NCBI GenBank assembly: GCA_009663005.1
Contig: CM018905.1
Location: 13,528,346-13,538,345 of the forward strand
Length of the DNA stretch: 10,000 nt
Source: Actinidia chinensis
Taxonomy: Eukaryota; Streptophyta; Magnoliopsida; Ericales; Actinidiaceae
Direction of reading: 5' to 3'
Part shown: piece after piece, positions 1 to 8,081 of the stretch
Layout of the letters: the number at the start of each line of letters is the position of its first letter
Numbering within the stretch: the first letter of the stretch is position 1
Position numbers and translations under genes: made by a program
Notes under the pieces: model-generated
The model's input: the letters and a program-made list of their open reading frames with translations, nothing else
What the model was told of the DNA's origin: nothing
Database searches by the model: none

Positions 1-205
1 TTTTTCTTCTTGGCGTTCGGACTGCCCAAATTCTTCTCGGCCCAGGCATTCGAACGTTCTTCACAAAATTCCCAGATTTCTTATAGCGTTCAAATCCTAA
101 TCTACTTCTCACTGGAGCAGTTCGAACTCTGAGGGTTTAATTTTTTTTTTGCATCAGACCTTTTTTTCTTCTTTTCTTCCTCTTTATTGATTTTAACCTG
201 CACTA
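1..205 (-). other. Probable 5' leader of a second, same-orientation element, with GTTCGAACG motif cluster
   Basis: This stretch follows the primer-binding-site-like sequence on the minus strand, where the internal untranslated leader of an LTR element would lie. It begins with an A/G-rich run (about 185-160 on the minus strand), has a T10 run at 141-150 of the plus strand, and then carries four related motifs with TTCGAA or TTTGAA cores at about 13-21, 46-58, 85-97 and 118-130, spaced 33 to 39 bases apart. No coding sequence can be read. That it is the leader of another copy is inference from its position and from the matching cluster at 4736-4840. Confidence 0.4.
13..130. repeat. Second four-copy cluster of the GTTCGAACG-like motif
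   Basis: Plus-strand copies lie at 13-21 (GCGTTCGGA), 46-58 (GCATTCGAACGTT), 85-97 (AGCGTTCAAATCC) and 118-130 (CAGTTCGAACTCT). Intervals are 33, 39 and 33 bases. Copy number, core, spacing and even the order of intact and TTCAAA-type cores resemble the cluster at 4736-4840. AGTTCGAACT at 119-128 is a perfect 10-base palindrome. Confidence 0.6.
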
Positions 206-218
206 GACTCAGATACCA
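206..218 (-). promoter_or_regulatory. Degenerate primer binding site for initiator Met tRNA
   Basis: The minus strand reads TGGTATCTGAGTC. The usual plant PBS complementary to the 3' end of initiator methionine tRNA is TGGTATCAGAGCC, so 11 of 13 positions agree, including the first seven. Immediately upstream the minus strand reads ACAACA then one spacer G, as expected for an LTR ending in CA followed by a PBS. This site would prime minus-strand DNA synthesis for an element whose internal region runs toward position 1. A 13-base match with two mismatches could be chance, but the correctly placed CA end supports it. Confidence 0.5.
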
Positions 219-219
219 C

Positions 220-1099
220 TGTTGTAAAAAATTAAATAAAAAAAAAAAAATGTGTAAAAAAACAAATACAATACACAAAAAAATAATTAAAAAAAAAAAA
301 GGTAAAATAATAAAATGAACAATAATTCAAATACATAAATTAAAATTAATTAATAAAAAAAAAAATAAAAAAAAAATAAATACATAATTAATACAATTTG
401 TAAAAAAATTAAATTTGCTTTTTTAAAAATACAAAAAAAATAAAATAAAAAAAAAATAATAAAAATAAAAAAAATAAAAAAATAAATTAATTGTTTGGGT
501 TTGTTGTTTTTGTTTACTTGTAACAAAAATAAAAATACAAAAAAAATTACAATACCATAAAAAATTACAATAAAAATAAAAATAATAAACATAATAATTA
601 AAAAAATAAATTACAAACTTGTAAAAATCATGTTAGTTCTTTGTTTGGTGTAAATTGTTGAGAAAAAAAAAAAAATAAAAAATAATTAAAATACAATAAA
701 TAAAATAAACAAAAAAAATTAATTTAACAAAAAAAATGTTGTTGTTGTAAATTTATAAATAATAAAAAAATTAAATGTAAAAATTAAAATAAAAAATAAA
801 TGAAAAAATAAAAACAATGTGTTTTTTGTGTTACACTAAATAAAAATAAAAATAAAAAAAAAAATTAAAATAAAATGGTAAAAATAAAAATAATACATAA
901 ATAAAATAAAAAAAAATAATAAAAATAATGTAAAACAAAAAAAAAATAAAAAATACAATACAATACAAAATATGTGTAATAAAATATAATTAAAACAACT
1001 AAAATACCATACAGAATAAAATTAAATAATTAGACTAGAATAGAGCCAACTTAGGCTAGTTAAACGTATTTGAATTACACTTATGCCAGTCCAATCACA
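220..1099 (-). repeat. Putative LTR, extremely T-rich on its sense strand
   Basis: The 3' end is placed at 220 because the minus strand ends ACAACA one base before the PBS-like site. The 5' end is tentatively placed at 1099, where the minus strand changes from a GGGGG run (1104-1100) to TGTGATTGG, giving TG...CA ends and a TGT/ACA inverted terminus. Length would be about 880 bases. Alternative starts exist, notably TGAGAAG after the GGGGG at 1335-1331. No second copy of this LTR is visible in the window, so it cannot be confirmed by self-comparison, and the body is mostly low-complexity sequence. Confidence 0.35.
225..1030. repeat. A+T-rich low-complexity block with strong A bias on the plus strand
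   Basis: About 800 bases consist almost wholly of A and T, with A far more frequent than T on the plus strand in units such as AAAATAAAAAT. C is very rare, and the few G bases fall mainly in short islands (around 495-525, 640-660 and 735-752). The one long reading frame here (592-350, minus) encodes only F/I/L/Y-rich sequence and is a composition artefact. No tandem unit of fixed length is evident. If the LTR model holds, this is the body of the LTR, read as T-rich in the element's direction. Confidence 0.85.
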
Positions 1100-2720
1100 C
1101 CCCCTAACTAACCATTTTGCTAGTCCCTATAAAAATTTAACACCCAAAAGCAAAAAGATAATATCTTCTTTCGTAAGAGTCCAAAGGCATTTTAGCGTAT
1201 GCATGAAGTTTCGTTTTAAACCCTAGGTTACCCTTAGTGGACGAGTGGGGTCTAGTGAGGAGTTTCTAGTGATGATTCCCCCACAAACATCAATCATACA
1301 ATTTATCAAAATAATTAACAACAGCTTCTCACCCCCAAAAATCACAATGCAAGCAATTTCAAATCACTCAATCATGCTAAACAATCTAACCAACTGTCAA
1401 TGCCCAATATAATGAGAGATTCAAGCGGTGGAAGTGTGAAGTGGTGAAGTCGTATTCCCAATTTCAACATTACGATCTATGACAATAACTATAGCCCGAT
1501 TCCAAAACTCACAAGTTATTACACTCTCAAAAATAGACACACAAGTTTCTCTCAGGGATGCTCCTTTTATATGAGTAAGTGTAAAAGCTAACCGGGGCCC
1601 AAAAAAAGAGAGCCAAATCCCAATTTCAAAAAAAAAAAATGCAAAAGTGTTAGCGACTGGCATAAATTCACGAGAGGAATGTTCACTGTTATGTACCAAT
1701 GTGAGTTTGACATAATAGTTTTACATGAAAGACTTGACTGAATTCCGATGTAACTACGGATACTTAGACATGATTAAAAGAGTAGTTCAAGGAAAATAGA
1801 AGAAAGAATCAAGTGGTAATTGATCTCGACATATGCATTGATCACTACACATGCTATCACTTATGGCACAAAGTGCAACTCTGTTCCTTTACACTTTTTA
1901 ACTTTTAACACCTTTGATATATCTTTTTCTCCCCCCATATAATCTAACACGAATTTCAAAATTATCCTTCTTTCGAGGATCGTATTATATATCAATACCA
2001 AAGAATTTGATTAGAATGGGAAGATGTGTATGCGATGGCTTCAAATTAACAGGAATCCGTGGATAGTGTAAATCATGTAAAAGGTTTGCCAACAATTCAA
2101 ACTCTCACGATGAACATGTGACAAATTCGAGTGATGAAAGCACTATTCAAACAACTAGGTTCAACAAATTTTCTTGAGGTAACTTGAGTAAATGCTAAAA
2201 CGATCACAAAAAAAGACGATTATTGGCTCTAATCTCACAGGTGTAAAATCTCCACTTTACGGGTGCACAGTCATGTAGATCGTAACAATTTAATTCGAAA
2301 AACTAAGACTGGGGTATAGTGTATGTGATCACCTATCTCATATATTGCACAGACAGTAAAGTAATCAAGCTGCAAGAATGATTTGACATGATAATTGCTT
2401 AAAACATTATATAATGCAAAATCACTAATTGCTTGAACTATTTTGAAAATAAACATGGTGATTCAGTTAGGTCCCAAACTAAAAATTCCAACACATCCAC
2501 AATATACGAACAGCTCAATCATAAACATTGCGAATACAAGAGTCATCCTGAACTTAAAGGAACCAGAAAACAAACACTTGCTTCGCTTGATATGATAATG
2601 AACCTGTTTTTTTTTTTTTTTTAAGTTGCAATCATGGTATAACCACTTCTACCCCCTAAACATATTAGCCACGAAATCAAAAACAGATCCATCAATTAAA
2701 GTATTCAACAACAATTAAAA
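1100..2720 (-). other. 3' untranslated-type region between the extra ORF and the putative LTR
   Basis: No family-like protein could be read on either strand across these 1.6 kb. On the minus strand it has the T/G-rich texture of the long 3' regions of Athila-type elements, including a TTTTTGGGGGTGAG sequence at 1329-1343 like the T-then-G-run blocks found shortly before the 3' LTR in such elements (remembered, not checked). One minus frame is open from 1699 to 1421 (92 codons, including a phenylalanine run created by the A12 tract at 1628-1639), with no recognisable domain. A T16 tract lies at 2607-2622 and a 15-base minus-strand purine run at 1922-1936. Host genes, tRNAs and IS-like structures were not seen. 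Confidence 0.5.
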
Positions 2721-2723
2721 CAT

Positions 2724-3890
2724 TCAAAATGTAGACACTGATCCAAACATAAAACCATAGTAACATAATATCAAGAAATAAAAGAACCGGTAATAAATCC
2801 TAATCCTCATCACATCATCATTCTCTTCCTCCTCCATAAGATCAACATGCCCTTCATGTCTTGAGCATTTAACCGTGATTGTGACGACTAGATCATCTCC
2901 AATGACGACAATCGCGGTATTCATTCTTCTCTAAATTCAGGACATTTTCTATCATTCTTTTCCCCCAGATTCAGAATGGCTTTTTTAGTCTCCCTTGCCT
3001 CTAGCGGATCCCTGATGTGCCTCTTCCTCCAATTTCCCCTTCTCCTCTAGCCCTAAGATAGGGACAAAAAAAACCTCTATCAAATGGGCCCGCGGCGGCT
3101 CAATCCTAATGAAATCTAAAGGGATTATAGACTCGCTTCTTTTGAATAACTTAGTCAGACAATCCCGTTGAAAGGCACTGAACCCCCTTGTCGAAGCCTT
3201 ATATGTGGTGCATAAAGATAAAAACATGATACGAGGAGTAAGTCAATGGTTCTTCCCAGAGTACAATTGCCTAACAACCTAGGCTATAGCAGCAACATTT
3301 CATGGATATAGCTACGTTTTCAAAAGAAAGTAGAGAATGACACAAAAATAGAAATAGAACAAATACTTGTCCTTGAGGCTATCTTGTTACACTGCACGCA
3401 CCATCCCATCATATCCCTCTAAAAGCAATTCTTGTGAGACTACCGCTAAGTCCGGCAATTACATGACAAAGGAAATGGCAAACTCTGGTTTTCTATAGGG
3501 GAATCTCAAAAAATTTTAGCAAAAGTGTCGGGGGTCACCTTTAAGTCTTTTCCCGCCACCAACTACACAAATTTCTCCTTTCCTGTTCAGTATCTAGTTC
3601 ATGTTTGATGTTGGGGGGGGGTTGTTTGCCCTGAACTCTGGCACAATGTTAGAACTGATTCAGCCTTAAATTGCCAGATTTATCCCACCCCTAATGGTAG
3701 TAAGTTTTGGCCAAACTGATTGCCACATTTTCTAAAGGCACAATTAAGTTTTCTCTAAGACTACCCCGTTACGAATCCAAGACCTTCTTGCAACAGTTTC
3801 TTCGCATTTTTTCTCAGTGATTGAAACGAGAAACATCATATCCACCCTTGCTTTTCCTTTGGACTTTGACCTCTTAGTTGGACTCCCGTG
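2724..3890 (-). pseudogene. Decayed extra ORF (env-like / plant-transposon-like protein) downstream of pol
   Basis: Read in pieces across several frames, the minus strand gives a coherent plant-type protein. A basic start KRSKSKGKAR (3875-3846) opens about 48 codons up to a stop at 3746-3744. A piece VPEFRANN near 3640-3615 recalls the VREFYAN motif of the putative plant transposon domain. TPDTFAKIF lies near 3536-3510. An 80-codon open stretch (3227-2985) holds LTKLF (3158-3144) and IPLDFIRIEPPR. A last open stretch (2924-2724) begins with valine-rich sequence and has an acidic segment MEEEENDDV. Stops and shifts separate all pieces. Proteins of this type are known after pol in Athila and TAT elements, in the sense orientation here. 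Their function is unknown, and an envelope role is not shown by anything seen. No signal peptide or clear membrane anchor can be argued for. Confidence 0.5.
3613..3621. repeat. G9 homopolymer
   Basis: Nine G bases on the plus strand (C9 on the minus strand), encoding prolines in the extra-ORF frame around VPEFRANN-PPP. Length change here would shift the frame of that ORF. Confidence 0.85.
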
Positions 3891-3921
3891 TGTTACATAT
3901 ACCCAAACATTCAGTTACCCC

Positions 3922-4604
3922 CTGAATACCAACAGCCAAAAAATACAAACACAAGTCACACAATATGCTGAACTATGCAATGCAACTGTATGTGCCTACA
4001 AAGTGGGGGTTTTACCATGAGTCCTCAATTGAGACTCCACGAATGCACAAGATATTGTGTTCCCATGTAAAAATAGGGTTCTACCAATGTTTTCTTTAAT
4101 CAAGGTCTCCAATCTTTAAGACTGACACACATGACGAATTACAACATCCAATTCACTCACAATAACATTGATTATTCATGGGACCCCCCAATTCGTCGAA
4201 CATGTGAAGGGCATATGTAAGGTCTAAACTTCCATGCCAATTGTTTGAACAAAAATACTCCCAAAATCTAAATAAAGCGGTGAATGATGAGTTTTTAAAA
4301 CAAACTTCCCCTAACAAATAAGTATTCTTTCATTGGGACATGTTCATTGAACACTTGAAGTGCACACACTAATCCTAGGTTGTTCATGAAAACTTTAACC
4401 AGGTGAATTCCCTCTTTTTTGGGGTTTTTTAGCAACTTTTAAAACAAGTCCACAACACTAATGGAAAGGAAAAATCATGATTGGGGTGTATATGGTTGAT
4501 TTAGCAATTACCATGTGAAACTTAATTTTTTTTTTTTTTAAAACCTAGGTTTCTAAGATGAAATCCTAAATCTAAACATTCAAAAGCAAGGAATTATGAA
4601 TTAC
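3922..4604 (-). other. Probable intron in the transcript of the extra ORF
   Basis: The minus strand has AAG|GTAATT at the 5' side (exon end 4605, GT at 4604-4603) and a T-rich tract ending GGTATTCAG|G at the 3' side (AG at 3923-3922). Both agree well with plant splice consensus. The 683 bases between are T-rich on the minus strand, include a 14-base run (plus-strand T 4526-4539), and contain no readable protein. The proposed first coding exon is short: ATG at 4619-4617 followed by four codons up to the donor. Joining it to 3921 gives 15 open codons before a stop. The KRSKSKGKAR frame is offset, so the present copy is broken or the true start is in exon 2. Confidence 0.35.
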
Positions 4605-4672
4605 CTTGATTTGATCCATCACAATGATTAAACTTTAACACTGAGGCTTCCCCCTTCAAATCGACCCCAAAT

Positions 4673-4685
4673 TCTCTCTCTCTCT
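4673..4685. repeat. Short (TC)n / (GA)n run
   Basis: Thirteen alternating T and C bases on the plus strand (GA on the minus strand), followed by TATCTATC. It lies within the leader-like segment of the proposed internal transcript. Confidence 0.85.
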
Positions 4686-4735
4686 ATCTATCCTCGGATG
4701 CGATTTTAGTTTAAAAAACCTGCCCCTGGGGGCTC

Positions 4736-4840
4736 GGCGTTCGAAACGACTCTTAGGGGAGGGAAGGCGTTCGAATGCTCAGTGCATTTTGTTAGCGTTC
4801 AAACTCCTGAAATATAACTTGTCAGTAGGGTTCAAACGCT
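4736..4840. repeat. Four-copy cluster of a GCGTTCGAAC-like motif
   Basis: Copies on the plus strand are at 4736-4748 (GGCGTTCGAAACG), 4766-4778 (GGCGTTCGAATGC), 4794-4807 (AGCGTTCAAACTCC) and 4828-4840 (GGGTTCAAACGCT), spaced 28 to 34 bases apart. The consensus CGTTCGAACG is palindromic. TTCGAA cores are kept in two copies and decayed to TTCAAA in two, as expected from CpG deamination. The sequence between copies is not repeated, so this is a motif array rather than a simple tandem repeat. Confidence 0.7.
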
Positions 4841-4848
4841 TAGGCCAA

Positions 4849-4858
4849 TTTTTATATA
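4849..4858 (-). promoter_or_regulatory. TATA-like box (TATATAAAAA)
   Basis: The minus strand reads AATATATAAAAATTGG, a strong plant TATA-box match, standing just before the GTTCGAACG cluster and GA-rich leader. It sits in an A+T-rich neighbourhood, so a chance match is possible. Its position ahead of a leader-like segment and a spliced extra ORF is what makes it worth calling. Confidence 0.4.
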
Positions 4859-4859
4859 T

Positions 4860-5114
4860 TTTTTTAATTTTAAAATATCCTAAAACTAAATTATCCCAAA
4901 AATAAAAACTTCCTAAAAAAAAATAAAAAATAAAAAAATAAAAAATAAAAAACTAAGCGGAAGTACGAGACTCCCCGCAACTAGAGACGAGCATTCTCCT
5001 GGTGAAATGCGAACCAAAACCAAATACAAAATCAACGCTACGAAAATAGACTTAACCTAACGACTCTAGGTTCACAACATGAAAAAGGCATTCTTGTTAC
5101 AATTAATCGAAACT
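4860..5114 (-). other. Spacer between the end of pol and the internal TATA box, T-rich on the minus strand
   Basis: After the integrase tail the minus strand runs through about 150 bases without a recognised domain and then a T-rich tract (plus-strand A-rich 4915-4952, A-T mixture to 4860). No gene is seen. The T-rich tract could serve 3'-end formation of the gag-pol RNA or simply be UTR, but no clear AATAAA-type signal can be placed. Confidence 0.45.
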
Positions 5115-6484
5115 GCGGTGGATTGTGTAGATCCACAAACTCAACATCTCTTGTCTCCAGCTCAAGAGGGGTTCAAACGATGCCTATGACTTAAACACAT
5201 TTCCATTCCTAGAGGTTCTATATTTCAATCGCCCCCATAAGATGAATACATGCACCACAAAAGCGTCCGGACCAACGACTTGGAAGTTTTCCCGAAAATA
5301 AATGAAAACGGGGAGTGGAACACAAGCACCTTTTGACCCACAGTGAATGCATTTGCGATAATCAATTGATCATGCCACAAATTTCATTTAGTTTTGAGAT
5401 TCTGTGTTTCGTTATGACATCATTCCGTTATCTCCTCTAACTCATTCAATTGCCAATTGACGTAATGTCCCGCCTCTTAAGACTCCCATTATTAAAGTGG
5501 CGAATAGCCCAATACGCCTTTGACTCAATTTCAACCGGAAGGTGAAAGCTTTCCCATACACAATCCTATATGGAGAGGACCCTAAAATGGTGTTATATGC
5601 AGTCCTATATGCCCATAAGCATCCACTCACCTTAAAGACCGATCCTTTCGCGTTGGGGTAATAGTTTTCACAAGTACTGTGGTTTTTATTTTCTATTTGC
5701 CAAACTCAACTGCCCTTGGATTTGGGGATTGGTAAGGGGTGTCAACCTTATGAACACTCCATATTTGTGCACAAATGAAGAGTCCTATGATGGTCTATAC
5801 AAAAATGGAGCCCCCATCGCATTTTGTGTTAAAATAGCTCGGGGCATCATGCCAAATCTAGCAAAATGTATTCCTTCAAAAACTTGACCACAACAGCATG
5901 GTCATTGGTATGACTTGGTATAGCTTCTACCCACCTTGGATCGTAATCTATGGCCACTAGAAATGTATAGATATCCACACAATGAGAAAAAGGACCCATG
6001 AAATCAATACCCAGCAATCAAAGACTTCAAGATAATGATATGGGTTAAGAGGCATCATGTGCCGTTTAACAGACTTCTCTAACTGTGGGCATCTATCGCC
6101 ATGACGTGCAGAAGGCATGCAACATCACGGAACATGGTGAGGCCAATAAAAAACCACTTTGCAAATTTTGGCGCAGTTTTTACGTGAAGAAAAATGTCCA
6201 AACCCATGCCTTGTAAGATAGGAACTCTTAAATGACTCTTCACTCATCATCAAGAATGCACCGACGTATGACCTGATCAGGACATACTTAAACAAATACG
6301 GATCACTCCCAAGAAAACTACAGCACATGCTAAAAAAATTCTTTTTATCAATGCTAACACAATGTAAAAGAATTCTACCAGTGGCCAAATACTTGGCGCT
6401 TGTCCGCAAACCATGGTACTGAAGTATTTTTTTTTTTTGCAATGAGCGGTGATTGAAACAGTTGCTCATCAGGAAGGTACTCAT
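5115..6484 (-). pseudogene. Integrase remnant (zinc finger, DDE core, C-terminal domain)
   Basis: Integrase joins the element's cDNA to host DNA in the nucleus. The N-terminal part opens at 6484 and includes DPYLFK (6304-6287) and a run up to YWPHHVP near 6130. The zinc-binding stretch after it (about 6125-6020) is frameshifted. The core starts with GIDFMGPF (6011-5988, first catalytic Asp), has GAT in a DGGS block at 5818-5807 (second Asp, followed by a one-base loss), and keeps a VE codon pair whose Glu is at 5707-5705 (third residue) with a stop five codons on. The C-terminal part has WAYRTAY (within 5615-5586), SPYRIVYGKAF, HLPVEIE-type sequence, GQKVLVFHS (within 5341-5312), a GPxxFVV block near 5265 and HRHRLNP (5188-5168). 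Multiple stops and frame changes make it dead, although the DDE residues survive at codon level. Confidence 0.85.
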
Positions 6485-6489
6485 TGATC

Positions 6490-6904
6490 GGGAAGAGTGT
6501 CTTTGGCTCCCATATTAGGAGTCCTTGACAAGTGGTCTGCTACACGTTCTCGACCCCTTTCTTATCTCGATCTCAATTATTAAATTCTTGCCAATAACAG
6601 AATCCACATAATGAGTTGCCGGCTTTGCATTCAGTTTAGTCAAGAGGTACTTTAGTGCGGATACATTGTCAGGTTATAATAATAACAAGTGATACGACCA
6701 AGTATGACCCCTAAACTTTCGAGTGGCCGCAACGACCACAACAAACAATTCCTTTGCGGTGGTGGTATAGTTCAATTGGGCATCATTAAGAGCTTTCTAG
6801 ACTAGTAAATGACATGAGGTTTCTATCTATCCTTTGCCCCAAAATGCTCACACTTGCATAATCACTCGCATAACATATCAACTCAAAAGGTAGAGACCAA
6901 TCGG
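6490..6904 (-). pseudogene. RNase H remnant
   Basis: RNase H removes the RNA strand from the RNA-DNA hybrid during reverse transcription. In order the minus strand shows IPDWSLPFEL just before CYASD (6875-6861), AQLNYTTTAKEL (6781-6746), a stop, then ALKYLLTKLNAKP (6658-6620) and an E-I-E-I-R-K-G tail near 6560. The family normally has CDASD, where the first Asp is catalytic. Here that codon is TAT (Tyr). The catalytic Glu of the KEL block is retained, and an Asp occurs just before the ALKYLL block, though the spacing there is one residue long. The domain continues directly from RT and leads to integrase, as in all Ty3/gypsy pol genes. Confidence 0.85.
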
Positions 6905-7990
6905 GGATCAAATAATTGGTGGCCGGTGGTGGGCTGAGAAGACCTTAAGTTGATCAAAGGCTTCTTGGACATTGTAATGTCCACGCAAAAAGGGTTCATC
7001 TAATGAAACCAAGTGTGACACAAGGTCTCGAGATGGAACAAACCCCTCAATGAAATTACGAATAAAATTCGGCACATGCCCTAAAAATGCACTAATGTAT
7101 TTCACCACACTTAGGATAGTAATGTCTGGATCAATTGACTTTTGCTTTATCTACTCTATCCTTGACTCGACACATGATTGCCCATAAGGACTATACCTTG
7201 TGTCACCATGAAGTGACACTTTTCCCAATTCAAAATCCAACTGACTCCTTCACCATCTCTACTACAACACCTTTAATGCTCTAAACATGATTCAAAAACA
7301 TTATCCATACACCGAAAAATCATCGATGAACACCTCAAGGATTTTCAAGCCATGTCGCACTAAAAATTAAAATCATGACATCCTTTTGAAAAGTGCCGGG
7401 CATTGCAAGCCAAAGGGCATTCTCCTATAAGATTAAGTGCCAAAAAGGAATGTGAATGTGGCTGATCTTGATCCTATAACACACATCAATATGATTGTAC
7501 CCAGAGTAACCATCTAAAAAAAACAAAAAATGCTCGGCCCCCAACACGCTCTAAGACTTAATCTAAAAAAGGAATGGAAGTGGTCTTTCCCCTAGTTGCA
7601 CAGCTTCAACTTTCGTCGGTAATCGATCACATTCCGCCAACCCTTTTTGAATTCTAGTTGGCACTAGCTCTTATGCTTCATTTTCCACCACCGTTACCCC
7701 CGACTTCTTAGGAACAACTTTGGGTTTGGCCTGCACCCCTTAGCTCAGAAATTGGGTGTATGATACCCGCATCAAGAAGTTTCACAAGCACTTTTCTCTC
7801 TAACCGCCTCTCATATTGGATTTAAAACACCTTTGCATTGGCATAGAGGTTTAGAGGCCTCTTCCAAATAAATACGATGCGTGCACATGAGTGACTAATA
7901 CCAGTGAAATCCCGCTGTTTGTCCAACCTAATGACTTCCTTGCCTCCTAAGTACTTTCAACAAGTGATTCCTCCTTGACCTTTTCAGTTA
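6905..7990 (-). pseudogene. Reverse transcriptase remnant
   Basis: Reverse transcriptase copies the element RNA into cDNA in cytoplasmic particles. Successive motifs on the minus strand are HRIYLEEASKP (7879-7847), an LLDAGI-IHPIS block near 7780-7750, VPKKSGVTVV (about 7715-7686), LDGYSGYN (7517-7494, with the first catalytic Asp), RMPFGL (7423-7406), VFIDDFSV (7333-7310, the FxDD form of the YxDD active site), LNWEKCHFMV (7233-7204), and a C-terminal SAFLGHVPNF block in an open stretch from 7108 to 6908. Stops interrupt the frame after RMPFGL, after the FIDD box and in the segment 7180-7140. Length and motif order are normal for the family; catalytic Asp residues are kept but the frame is not. 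Confidence 0.9.
7310..7333 (-). other. RT active-site box, FIDD form
   Basis: The minus strand encodes VFIDDFSV in one uninterrupted frame. The two adjacent Asp codons (GAT GAT) are the polymerase metal ligands of the YxDD motif, which appears as FxDD in this group. A stop follows four codons after the box. Confidence 0.9.
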
Positions 7991-8081
7991 GGCTAGAGGA
8001 TATGACAACAGGGTAAGACTCACCTTCTCCAAGAAATGCTACTTAAGTGTAGAGGACAGTAGGTTTCTTTCGGAATTGGTG

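Larger units (their letters stand above)
4605..4848 (-). promoter_or_regulatory. Transcript leader-like segment after an internal TATA box
   Basis: Downstream of a TATA-like box the minus strand carries the motif cluster, then a T6-AAAC stretch, a GA run (13 alternating bases, 4685-4673), a purine-rich GAAGGGGGAAG block (about 4657-4647), an ATG at 4619-4617 and a splice-donor-like AAG|GTAATT. GA/CT runs and short first exons are common in plant 5' leaders. The segment lies about 260-500 bases after the end of pol, which suits a leader for a separate RNA carrying the extra ORF. No transcript evidence is available. Confidence 0.4.

Noticed and set aside
85..130. GTTCAAATC and GTTCGAAC as RNA polymerase III B boxes of a tRNA or SINE
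   Set aside because: Only some copies fit GTTCRANNC, there is no A box at the right distance, and no cloverleaf can be drawn. The repeated spacing fits a motif array better.
350..592. Minus-strand 80-codon frame rich in F, I, L and Y that resembles a membrane protein
   Set aside because: It is produced by T-rich low-complexity sequence; any long A/T tract gives this. No start context, domain or neighbouring gene supports it.
1421..1699. Minus-strand 92-codon frame as a real small gene
   Set aside because: No domain or family resemblance, contains a phenylalanine run from an A12 tract, and lies in untranslated-type sequence. A chance frame is more likely, though not excluded.
1922..1936. Fifteen-base minus-strand purine run GGGGGGAGAAAAAGA as the polypurine tract
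   Set aside because: It is followed by TATATC rather than TG, and 3'-UTR-like sequence continues for another 800 bases before the putative LTR.
3817..4020. Plus-strand 67-codon open frame
   Set aside because: It overlaps, in antisense, the KRSKSKGKAR start of the extra ORF and the proposed splice acceptor. No domain seen.
5168..5188. GGGGTTCAAACGATG as a further member of the GTTCGAACG motif family
   Set aside because: It encodes the HRHRLNP block of the integrase tail, so coding explains it, and it stands alone.
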